The notes under the pieces were generated by a model that searched no databases, was not told the origin of the DNA, and was given only the letters and a program-made list of their open reading frames with translations. DNA of 64,000 nt, taken from positions 1,798,001-1,862,000 of the forward strand of contig NZ_CP021744.1 in the NCBI RefSeq assembly GCF_002192455.1. Reading direction: 5' to 3'. Numbering within the stretch: position 1 is the stretch's first letter; each line of letters opens with the position of its first letter. The stretch comes from Streptomyces albireticuli (GTDB taxonomy: Bacteria; Actinomycetota; Actinomycetes; Streptomycetales; Streptomycetaceae). Positions 8,522 to 15,696 of this stretch are shown here, one piece after another. The position numbers were made by a program, and so were the translations under genes.

Positions 8522-8560
8522 CCCGTACGGGACCGCCCCCACTGACGGGTCCCGTACGGG
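8522..8560. terminator. Second hairpin, 13-bp perfect stem
   Basis: Arms 8522-8534 (CCCGTACGGGACC) and 8548-8560 are perfect inverse complements around a 13-nt loop. It stands in tandem with the hairpin at 8479-8514, giving a double terminator after the rhodanese-yceI unit. Each arm also contains the palindrome CCCGTACGGG, so cruciform or protein-binding roles are possible. Confidence 0.65.
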
Positions 8561-8589
8561 CGCGGATCCGGACCTTCCCAGCCCCCCCT

Positions 8590-8696
8590 CGGACCTGTCC
8601 GATCGTCCTGACCGCCCGATCGTTCGGACCTGCCCGGCCGTTCGGGCCTGCCCGATCGCCCAGACCTGCCCGACCGGTCAGACCTGCCTGATCGTC
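8590..8696. repeat. 18-bp degenerate tandem repeat running into the yceI 3' end
   Basis: Six units of 18 bp (one of 17) with consensus close to CRGACCTGCCCGATCGTC. The last unit (8679-8696) is the coding sequence for the final YceI residues, and the stop codon (8678-8680) sits at the junction with the next unit. The copies extend only downstream of the gene, as if the terminal codons had been tandemly amplified. Confidence 0.8.
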
Positions 8697-9253
8697 TCCA
8701 GGTCCAGGCTCAGCTCGATCTCCTTGGACACCAGGATGCCGCCGGCCTCCAGGGCCATGTTCCAGGTCAGCCCCCAGTCCTCGCGGTTGACCTTGCCGCT
8801 GGCCGAGAACACCGCGCGGTCGTTGTCCCACGGGTCGCGGGCGTAGCCGAGGTAGTCCACGTTCAGGGTGACGGGGCGCGTCACGTCCTTGATCGTCAGG
8901 TCGCCCGTCATCGTCCCGGTGGTGCCCTGCCAGGTCACCGAGGTGGAGGTGAAGGTGGCCTTCGGGAACTTCTCGACGTCGAAGAAGTCGGCCGACCGCA
9001 GGTGGTCGTCGCGGGTCTTGTCGCCGCTGTCGACGCTCTTCATGTCGATGACGGCGGTGACCCGGCTGTCCTCGGGCCGCTCCCCCACCTCGACCGTGGC
9101 GTCCACGGACGTGAAGCGCCCGCGGACCTTGGTGAGCATGAAGTGCCGCCCTATGAAGCCGACTTCGGTGTGACCGGCGTCGACCTTCCAGACCCCCGCG
9201 GTCGGCAGCGGGACCCCGCCCACGTCGCGGGTGGGTGCCGTGTTTTCACTCAT
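8678..9253 (-). CDS. YceI family protein
   Basis: A 191-aa protein with the lipocalin-like YceI fold: VWKVDAGHTEVGFIGRHFMLTKVRGRF at the start, then the DDHLRSADFFDVEKFP signature and the closing EIELSLDLE strand. The family binds isoprenoid or amide-type hydrophobic ligands. There is no signal peptide, so a cytoplasmic form is expected, as for many actinobacterial members. The ATG at 9253 follows GGGGGAAG. It lies 39 bp after the rhodanese gene and probably shares its transcript, divergent from a MarR regulator. Its function is not known more closely. Confidence 0.9.
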   Translation of the reverse strand: MSENTAPTRDVGGVPLPTAGVWKVDAGHTEVGFIGRHFMLTKVRGRFTSVDATVEVGERPEDSRVTAVIDMKSVDSGDKTRDDHLRSADFFDVEKFPKATFTSTSVTWQGTTGTMTGDLTIKDVTRPVTLNVDYLGYARDPWDNDRAVFSASGKVNREDWGLTWNMALEAGGILVSKEIELSLDLETIRQV

Positions 9254-9292
9254 GAGTTCACTTCCCCCTTGTCGCCACCGGGTGCGACGGAC

Positions 9293-9622
9293 TCAGGCGC
9301 CGGACTCGGTCGGCAGGCCGGCGCCGATCCAGTCCTGCTTGCCCTCGGTGTACTTGTAGACGTTCTGGTAGCCGAGCTCGGTGAGCCGCTCGGCGGCGAT
9401 GCCCGAGTTCGCGCAGGTGTCGTTGGAGCAGTAGACGATGACGTCCGCCTGCTTGTCGGGCAGCAGCCCCGGCGCCAGCTGGTCCACCGCGTCGTGCGGC
9501 AGGTTCAGGGCGCCCGGCAGATGCGCCTCCTCGTAGTACTCGGCGGGCAGCGCCTCGACGACGGCCACCTTGCCGGCCTTGATCTTCTCTTCGACCTCGG
9601 TACGCGTGATGTTGCGGGCCAT
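9293..9622 (-). CDS. Single-domain rhodanese-like sulfurtransferase
   Basis: A 109-aa rhodanese-homology protein. The active-site cysteine is in VYCSNDTCANS, after the typical AHLPGALNLP motif. The ATG at 9622 follows GAGGAG, which excludes the slightly longer upstream in-frame start. Single-domain rhodaneses carry a persulfide on the active Cys for sulfur transfer or detoxification. It is the first gene of a two-gene unit with yceI and is divergent from the MarR gene. YceI plus rhodanese under MarR control suggests a response to an electrophile or redox-active compound, which is inferred. Confidence 0.88.
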   Translation of the reverse strand: MARNITRTEVEEKIKAGKVAVVEALPAEYYEEAHLPGALNLPHDAVDQLAPGLLPDKQADVIVYCSNDTCANSGIAAERLTELGYQNVYKYTEGKQDWIGAGLPTESGA

Positions 9623-9713
9623 GCCGGGACTCCTCACAGGTGCGCTTCATTGCGTGCATGCGCACATTAACAGGTGCGTGCGCGCGCACACAAGCGCGGT
9701 TACACTTGTCCCC
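9623..9713. promoter_or_regulatory. Divergent promoter and candidate MarR operators
   Basis: Between the rhodanese and MarR starts are two runs of alternating TGCG/GCAC sequence (about 9652-9666 and 9674-9692) that are partly palindromic and suit MarR binding. TACACT at 9701-9706 would be a -10 element placed so that the MarR mRNA begins at or next to its GTG (9714), a leaderless start common in actinobacteria. Confidence 0.55.
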
Positions 9714-10172
9714 GTGAACGACAGGGGAAGCGGACTCAAGGCCTGGCGAGCGCTGCTGCTCGCCCACAGCGCGGCGGTGCGCGCCATCGAAAGCGACGTG
9801 CAGCGGAACGCCCGCATCCCCCTGACGTGGTACGACGTCCTTCTTGAGCTGAAGGGCGCCGGCCCGGACGGCCTGCGGATGAACGAGCTGGCCGAGCGCG
9901 TCGTCCTCAGCCGCACCCGCGTCAGCCGGCTCGTCGACGAGATGGCGCGCTCGGGCCTGGTCCGCAAGGAGCAGGACACCACGGACAAGCGCGTGGTGTG
10001 GGCCCTCATCACCGACGACGGCCGCGCCGCGCTGCGCGAGACGGCCCCCGTCTACCTGGAGGGCATCGAGCGGCACTTCTCCACGCACCTCACGGACGAG
10101 GAGGCGGAGGTCATCGCCTCCGCCCTGCTGAAGGTCTCCCGGGGCGGCCGGGACGAGCTCGGCTTCCGCTGA
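9714..10172 (+). CDS. MarR family transcriptional regulator
   Basis: A 152-aa winged-helix protein. The DNA-binding core is visible as LRMNELAERVVLSRTRVSRLVDEMARSGLVRKEQD, followed by the wing DKRVVWALITDDGR. The GTG at 9714 is favoured because it follows the candidate -10 TACACT by only 7 bp and restores the normal family N-terminus; a longer in-frame form would extend through the operator region. It probably represses both itself and the divergent rhodanese-yceI unit and is released by a small phenolic or oxidising ligand. The ligand is unknown. Confidence 0.88.
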   Translation: MNDRGSGLKAWRALLLAHSAAVRAIESDVQRNARIPLTWYDVLLELKGAGPDGLRMNELAERVVLSRTRVSRLVDEMARSGLVRKEQDTTDKRVVWALITDDGRAALRETAPVYLEGIERHFSTHLTDEEAEVIASALLKVSRGGRDELGFR

Positions 10173-10264
10173 CGCGCGGCGGGGCCGCCACCGCCCCTCC
10201 CCCGGCCCCCTCGGACGGCCAGTTCCGGCTCGCGGGGGCGGTCGGGCCGGACGAAGCTGGCTTC

Positions 10265-10696
10265 ATGAGCGAACCCTTCCCTCATTCGGACGTCGCGGCG
10301 CACCCTCATGGGCGGAGGCGGCGGAAGTGGCCCTGGGTGCTGCTCGGTGTCGCGCTGCTGCTCGTCGGCGGGTGCGCGGCGCTCGTCGTCGTGATCGGCA
10401 ACGAGACCGACAAGACCGTCAAGGTCGTCTACGAGGTCACCGGGGACGCCAAGCAGGTCAACATCGCCTATTCGACCTGGCGCGACGGCAGCCTGGTGAC
10501 GGAGTCGGCGTCCTCGCAGGCGCTGCCCTGGCGCAAGGAGCTCTCGGCGAAGGGCTTCGTGAAGGGCGGGCTGCTGGCCGTCACGATCGGGTCCGGGGGC
10601 GGCTCGGCACGGTGCGAGGTGACCGTGGGCGACGACGCGCCGAGGACCGCCGGGACCTCCGGGGCGGGCGCGACGGCCACCTGCACCGGGTTCTGA
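10265..10696 (+). CDS. MmpS-like membrane-anchored protein
   Basis: A 143-aa protein: a basic cytoplasmic N-terminus (HGRRRRKWP), one membrane segment (WVLLGVALLLVGGCAALVVVIG, residues about 24-45), then an extracytoplasmic domain with the VVYEVTGDAKQVNIAYST core of the MmpS / transport-accessory family. Two cysteines in the C-terminal part may form a disulfide. The Cys inside the membrane segment is not a convincing lipobox. Mycobacterial relatives help MmpL exporters, but no MmpL gene is adjacent, so its partner is unknown. It follows the MarR gene by 92 bp and may be transcribed separately. Confidence 0.75.
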   Translation: MSEPFPHSDVAAHPHGRRRRKWPWVLLGVALLLVGGCAALVVVIGNETDKTVKVVYEVTGDAKQVNIAYSTWRDGSLVTESASSQALPWRKELSAKGFVKGGLLAVTIGSGGGSARCEVTVGDDAPRTAGTSGAGATATCTGF

Positions 10697-10751
10697 CCCG
10701 GCCGTACGCGCCACGTACGCTGCCGGGACCGGCACGGAAGAGGGGACCGCG

Positions 10752-10922
10752 ATGGCGACGCGAGCCGACCTGGTGGTGGCGCTCAAGGAAGGGCGGCTGG
10801 CCTTCGAGCTGGGCGAGCGCCTGGAGGACTGTCCTTACGGGGCGGGGGACCCGCTGCGGGCGGCCTGGCTGCGGGGGTTCGCCGCCGCGCGCGAGGAGTC
10901 GCGGGCCGGGGGCGAGGGCTGA
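10752..10922 (+). CDS. Small RMF-like (ribosome modulation factor related) protein
   Basis: A 56-aa protein starting ATG at 10752 after GAGGGG. It has the pattern AFELGERLEDCPYGAGDPLRAAWLRGF, matching the CPY...WL.GW core of ribosome modulation factor and its actinobacterial relatives. RMF dimerises 70S ribosomes in enterobacterial stationary phase; whether the actinobacterial proteins do so is not established. It lies 55 bp after the MmpS-like gene. It is too short for standard gene-length cut-offs but has normal codon use. Confidence 0.7.
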   Translation: MATRADLVVALKEGRLAFELGERLEDCPYGAGDPLRAAWLRGFAAAREESRAGGEG

Positions 10923-11021
10923 CGGCGAGGTCCTTAGGGCGTGGTCCTGACGGCGACGTCCTGAGGGCGTGGTCCTGAGCCGACGCGACGGGCCGGCGGG
11001 CCGAGGAATCCGGCCGAGGGG

Positions 11022-11420
11022 TCAGGGCAGGACCGCCAGGCCGTCCAGCTCGACGAGGGCGTCCTCGTCCCAGAGGCGGACGACGCCGATGACGGCCATG
11101 GCCGGGTAGTCGCGCCCGGCCAGCCGCCGCCAGCGGAGGCCGAGTTCGCGCGCGTGGGCGCGGTAGCCGTCGACGTCCGTGGTGTAGACGGTCACGCGCG
11201 CCAGGTCACCGGGTGCGCCGCCCGCCGCGCGCAGGGCCGCCAGGAGGTTGGCGAGGGCCCGCTCGAACTGCTCGGGGAGGCCCGCGCGCAGCAGCTCGCC
11301 CTCGGCGTCCAGTGCCGTCTGGCCGGCGAGGAGGACGAGCCGGGACCCGGTGGCGACGACGGCGTGGCTGAAGCCGGTGGGCGGCGAGAGGCCGGCGGGG
11401 TTGAGGCGTTCCAGGCTCAT
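11022..11420 (-). CDS. RidA/YjgF family imine deaminase-like protein
   Basis: A 132-aa RidA-family protein with the family core SRLVLLAGQTALDAEGEL and the closing LVELDGLAVLP. RidA proteins hydrolyse reactive enamines/imines, and members occur in 2-aminobenzoyl-CoA degradation operons, where an imine product must be released as ammonia. Its ATG overlaps the acyl-CoA dehydrogenase stop (ATGA, 11417-11420), so the two are coupled. That context makes a role in aminoaryl-CoA breakdown likely. The usual C-terminal arginine motif VARVEI is replaced by ALVELDG, so activity should not be assumed. Confidence 0.85.
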   Translation of the reverse strand: MSLERLNPAGLSPPTGFSHAVVATGSRLVLLAGQTALDAEGELLRAGLPEQFERALANLLAALRAAGGAPGDLARVTVYTTDVDGYRAHARELGLRWRRLAGRDYPAMAVIGVVRLWDEDALVELDGLAVLP

Positions 11421-12541
11421 CGGTACAGCTCCTTCGCGATGATCGTGCGCTGGACCTCCGTCGCGCCCTCGTAGACGCGTGGGGCGCGCACCTCCCGGTA
11501 GAGGTGTTCCAGCAGGTGGCCGCGCTGGAGGGCACGGGCGCCGTGGATCTGCACGGCGGCGTCCACGACGTACTGCGCGGTCTCGGTGGCGAGGAGCTTG
11601 GCCATGGCCGCGCGGCCCGCGATGCCGGGCTCCCCGGCGTCGTACGCCGAGGCCGCCGCGTAGACGAGGAGGGCCGCGGCCTCCGTGCGGGTGGCCATCT
11701 CGGCGAGCTGGTGGGAGACGGCCTGGAGGTCCTTGAGGGGGCCGCCGAAGGCCTGCCGGCGGCCGGCGTGGTCGACGGCGGCGGCGAGTGCGGAGCGCGC
11801 CATGCCGACGGCGAAGGCGCCGACGCTCGGCCGGAACAGGTCGAGGGTGCGCATGGCGACGCGGAAGCCGCCGCCCACCTCGCCGAGCACGTCGTCCGGG
11901 CCGACCGGCACGGCGTCGAAGTCAAGGCTGCCGATGGGGTGCGGGCTGAGCATGTCCAGGGGGGTGCCGGAGAGTCCGGCACGGTCGCCGGGGAGCAGGA
12001 ACGCCGTGACGCCCCGGGCCCCGGGGGCCTCGCCGGTACGCGCGAAGACGGTGCAGAAGTCGGCCTCGGGGGCGTTGGATATCCAGGTCTTCCCGCCCGA
12101 GAGCCGCCAGCCGCGGCCGTCGGGCTCCGCGCGCAGCCGCAGGGCCGCCGCGTCGGACCCCGCCTCCGGCTCGCTGAGCGCGAAGGCCGCGACCGCGCGG
12201 CCCGCGACGACCTCGGGCAGCCAGCGGGAGCGCTGCGCGGCGGTGCCCGACTGGACCACGGGGTAGGCCCCGAGCCCCTGGAGGGCCAGGGCCGTCTCGG
12301 CCTCCGTGCACTCCCGGGCCAGGGACTCGCGCAACAGGCAGAGGTCCATGGCCCTTACGGGCGCGTCGGCGGGGAAGAGCCGCGCCAGCAGCCCCAGTTC
12401 ACCGAGGGCCGCGACGAGCGGCCTGTTGACCTTGCCGGGCCGCCCCTGACCGGCCAGCGGGCGCAGCCGCTCGGCGGCGAGGCCGCGCAGTTCGGCGCAC
12501 CAGGCGCGCTGTTCCGCGTCGAGTGCGAAGGGAGTGGTCAA
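11417..12541 (-). CDS. Acyl-CoA dehydrogenase
   Basis: A 374-aa flavoprotein of the acyl-CoA dehydrogenase family: FAD/substrate motifs AFALSEPEAGSDAAALR and WRLSGGKTWISNA, and the catalytic glutamate in YEGATEVQRTIIAKELYR at the C-terminus. The start is a TTG at 12541 directly after AGGAGG; longer in-frame starts run into a repeat region with no ribosome site. With RidA it forms a two-gene unit divergent from the aryl-CoA ligase. Likely role: alpha,beta-oxidation of the non-aromatic ring-derived CoA ester in a beta-oxidation-like lower pathway. Confidence 0.86.
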   Translation of the reverse strand: MTTPFALDAEQRAWCAELRGLAAERLRPLAGQGRPGKVNRPLVAALGELGLLARLFPADAPVRAMDLCLLRESLARECTEAETALALQGLGAYPVVQSGTAAQRSRWLPEVVAGRAVAAFALSEPEAGSDAAALRLRAEPDGRGWRLSGGKTWISNAPEADFCTVFARTGEAPGARGVTAFLLPGDRAGLSGTPLDMLSPHPIGSLDFDAVPVGPDDVLGEVGGGFRVAMRTLDLFRPSVGAFAVGMARSALAAAVDHAGRRQAFGGPLKDLQAVSHQLAEMATRTEAAALLVYAAASAYDAGEPGIAGRAAMAKLLATETAQYVVDAAVQIHGARALQRGHLLEHLYREVRAPRVYEGATEVQRTIIAKELYR

Positions 12542-12644
12542 CGGTGGCCTCCTGTCTCCGGGGCGGTCCTCGACGGTCCGTGGCACGGGTGCGGCCTTCC
12601 GGGCGGGCGGGTTCGCGGCAGGCGAGGCCGCGGCCGCCGGCCAC

Positions 12645-12845
12645 GAGCGGGACGGACCGCTTGTGCGCGCTGCCGCCTTCCGGGGCGCGTCGCGTCCGTA
12701 CGATCCCCGACGAACGGGACAGGCGGCCTCCACCCGATGCCGCCCGCCGGGACACGTCGCACCCGTCCGATCGGCAGCGAACGGCACGGCCCGTCTCCGG
12801 CCAACGCCGTGCGCGGGCCGGGCGACCTACCCGATGCGACCTCAG
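12645..12845. repeat. Degenerate 67-bp tandem repeat in the intergenic region
   Basis: Three 67-bp units start at 12645, 12712 and 12779, each beginning GARCGGSACRG and containing the block GCCGCC...CCGGG and a CGTCGC or CGACCT core; a fragment of a fourth begins near 12846 (GACCGGGCCACC). Similarity falls from left to right. The rest of the 604-bp gap (12542-13145) holds no gene I can support. Confidence 0.55.
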
Positions 12846-13044
12846 GACCGGGCCACCTCCACCCGACGCCGCTCACCGGGCTGGCGGCGAAAACGCCCTG
12901 CCCGGCGCTCTCCGCCCCTCCCTCGTCGGCCAATTGCCTCGCCCCTCCCCCACCGGCCGCTACGTTTTACGTCCGTCCGTCCTCCGTCCGCCCTCTCCCC
13001 GGCTCCCTCCACTTCCTCCGCGTCGGTCGTCTATCGCGCTCTGT

Positions 13045-13056
13045 TGACTGCCGTCA
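13045..13056. promoter_or_regulatory. Candidate PaaX operator TGAC-TGCC-GTCA
   Basis: A 12-bp inverted repeat TGAC(TGCC)GTCA, 89 bp upstream of the CoA ligase start. The same TGACTGYCGTCA sequence occurs at 18896-18907 upstream of the enoyl-CoA hydratase operon. Shared position at both promoters of one pathway, with a PaaX-family regulator encoded between them, suggests the operator. Confidence 0.6.
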
Positions 13057-13145
13057 CCAAGTCGCTACGCTGACAGCGGACCCGCATGGCTGGCAAGACC
13101 CCCGTTCACCTCCATTTTTCCTCGGCGCGAGGGGGCGCATCCGCG

Positions 13146-14785
13146 ATGGAGCTCAAGCCGTCGGCCCATGTCGACACCTTTCCGCGCGACCACCTCCCGC
13201 CCGCCGGACAGTGGCCGGACCTCCGCTTCGACCTGGCGGGGGCGGACGGCCCGCGCTACCCCGACCGGCTCAACTGCGGCGCCGAGCTGCTGGACGCGAC
13301 CGTGGCCCGGCTCGGTGGCGGGCGGCCCGCCGTTCACGACGGCGAGGGCGGCGTCTGGTCGTACGGCGAGCTCCAGCGGCACGTCGACCGGATAGCCCGC
13401 GCCCTCGCCGACGACCTCGGCGTGGTCCCGGGCAACCGCGTCCTGCTGCGCGGGCCCACCACGCCCTGGCTCGCGGCCTGTTGGCTCGCCGTGATGAAGG
13501 GGGGCGCCGTGGCCGTGACCGTACTGGCCGCGCAGCGCCCGCAGGAGCTCGCCACGATCTGTGAACTCGCCCGCGTCCGGCACGCCTTGTGCGACACGCG
13601 GTCGCTCGACGACCTCGTCAACGCGTCCGTCCCCTCCTTACGGATAACCCCGTACGGAGGAAATTCACCGGCCGACCTTCTGCGGCTCGCGGCGGACAAA
13701 CCCTCATCGTATGCGGCGGTGGACACCTCCGCCGACGACGTCGCCCTGATCGCCTTCACCTCCGGCACCACCGGCCGCCCCAAGGGCTGCATCCACTTCC
13801 ACCGCGACGTGCTGGCCGTCGCGGACACCTTCTCCGCGCGCGTGCTGCGCCCCGGCCCCGACGACGTCTTCGCGGGCAGTCCCCCGCTCGGCTTCACCTT
13901 CGGCCTCGGCGGCCTGGTGATCTTCCCGCTCCGGGTCGGCGCGGCCACCCTCCTCGCCGACTGGTCGGGCCCGGAAGGGCTCCTCGACGACATCGAACGG
14001 CACCGCGTCTCCGTGCTGTTCACCGCGCCGACCGCCTACCGCGCCATGCTCGCCCGGCTGGGCGCCTACGACGTCTCGTCCTTACGCCGCTGCGTCTCCG
14101 CGGGCGAGCACCTGCCCGCCGCCCTCTGGCACGCGTGGCAGAAGGCCACCGGCCTGCGCGTCATCAACGGCATCGGCGCCACCGAGATGCTGCACATCTT
14201 CATCTCCGCCGCCGACGACGCCATCCGCCCCGGCACCACCGGCCTGCCCGTGCCCGGCTACGAGGCGCGCGTCCTCGGCCCGGACGGCCGGCCCGCCCCG
14301 ACGGGGAGCCCGGGTTACTGGCCGTCCGGGGCCCTACCGGCTGCCGCTACCTCGCCGACCCGCGCCAGCGCGACTACGTGCGCGACGGCTGGAACCTCAC
14401 CGGCGACACCTATGTCCGGGAGCCGGACGGCTACTTCCGCTACGTGGCCCGCGCCGACGACATGATCGTCTCGGCCGGGTACAACATCGCCGGCCCCGAG
14501 GTCGAGGAGGCGCTGCTGCGCCACCCGGACGTCCTGGAGGCGGCCGTCGTCGGCCGGCCGGACGAGCGGCGCGGCGAGATCGTCGTCGCCCACGTGGTGC
14601 TGCGGGAGGGGGTGCCGCGCACCGAGGAGACCGTGGCGGCCTTACGGGAGTTCACCAAAAAGGAGATCGTTCCGTACAAGTGCCCTCGCGAGATCGAGTT
14701 CACCGACGCCCTCCCCCGTACGCCCACCGGCAAACTCCAGCGATTCCGCCTGCGCAACGGAGCTTTACAGTTTCCCCGTGACTGA
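13146..14785 (+). pseudogene. Aryl-CoA ligase (2-aminobenzoate/benzoate type), single-base frameshift
   Basis: An AMP-forming CoA ligase starting MELKPSAHVDTF. ATP-binding motif LIAFTSGTTGRPKGCIH and the GIGATEMLHIF motif lie in the first frame; the C-terminal hinge DGWNLTGDTYVREPDGYFRYVARADDMI and lysine motif RTPTGKLQRF lie in a second frame ending at 14785. The switch is at the G-run 14303-14306, where one G appears missing: the expected TGEPGLLAVRG is read as TGSPGYWPSG. As written, the product ends near 14465 and lacks the C-terminal lysine domain. It could be a sequencing error or real inactivation. The closest described family is 2-aminobenzoate-CoA ligase; salicylate or benzoate remain possible. 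Confidence 0.82.
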
Positions 14786-15632
14786 CCAGCAACCACTCCA
14801 TACCCCTCGGTCCCTCATCGTCACTTTCTACGGCGCGTACGGGCGCGGGAGCGCCGACCGTCCGGCCGGCCGCCCGGTGCCGATCGCGGCCCTGATCAGG
14901 TTGCTGGGCGCGGTGGGCGTGGACTCGCCGTCGGTGCGGTCCGCGGTCTCCCGGCTCAAACGCCGCGGCCTGCTCGTCGCGGAACCCGCCCCCGACGGCG
15001 CGGCGGGCTACGGGCTGTCCGCCGCCGCCCGGCAGTTGCTCGACGACGGCGACCGGCGTGTCTACGGCCGTCCCGCCGGCCGGGAGACCGGGTGGCTGCT
15101 GGCCGTCTTCTCGGTGCCCGAGGAGGAGCGGCACAAGCGGCACCTGCTGCGGTCGCGGCTGGCGCGGCTGGGCTTCGGCACGGCGGCGCCCGGGGTGTGG
15201 ATCGCCCCCGCCCACGTCCACGAGGAGACCCGGCACACGCTCGAACGGCTGGAACTCGCCCCCTACGTGGACCTGTTCAAGGGCTGTCACCTGGGCTTCG
15301 AGCCGACCGTCGAGGCCGTCGGCCGCTGGTGGGACCTGCCCGCCCTGGCGCGGCAGCACCGCGCCTTCCTGGACGCCCACGAGCCCGTGCTGCACCGCTG
15401 GGCGCGGCGGCGCGCGCTGCCGCCGCAGGACGCCTACCGGGACTACCTGCTGGCGCTGGACTCGTGGCGGCGGCTGCCGTACGCGGATCCGGGGCTGCCG
15501 GCGGGGCTGCTCCCGGGGGACTGGCCGGGGGTGCGGTCGGCGAAGGTGTTCGCGGGGCTGCACGCGCGGCTGCGGGAGGCGGGGGCGAGGTTCGTGGAGG
15601 GGACCCTGTCCCCCGCCCGCCTCTCCCCGTGA
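14778..15632 (+). CDS. PaaX family transcriptional regulator
   Basis: A 284-aa PaaX-like protein. The N-terminal winged-helix reads SLIVTFYGAYGRG ... VDSPSVRSAVSRLKRRGLL, followed by the family's central domain with FKGCHLGFEP and the C-terminal helical part DAYRDYLLALDSWRRLPYADPGLP. The GTG at 14778 overlaps the end of the ligase by 8 bp, so the two are coupled. PaaX proteins repress aromatic-acid catabolism genes and are released by the aryl-CoA made by the ligase. It likely senses the product of the gene just before it and controls both halves of this island. Confidence 0.9.
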   Translation: MTDQQPLHTPRSLIVTFYGAYGRGSADRPAGRPVPIAALIRLLGAVGVDSPSVRSAVSRLKRRGLLVAEPAPDGAAGYGLSAAARQLLDDGDRRVYGRPAGRETGWLLAVFSVPEEERHKRHLLRSRLARLGFGTAAPGVWIAPAHVHEETRHTLERLELAPYVDLFKGCHLGFEPTVEAVGRWWDLPALARQHRAFLDAHEPVLHRWARRRALPPQDAYRDYLLALDSWRRLPYADPGLPAGLLPGDWPGVRSAKVFAGLHARLREAGARFVEGTLSPARLSP

Positions 15633-15696
15633 CCGGGGCCGCGCCCCCGGCCCGCTGCCGTGCGGCCACCTTCGTACGCCGGGCGGGCCCGGCCGC

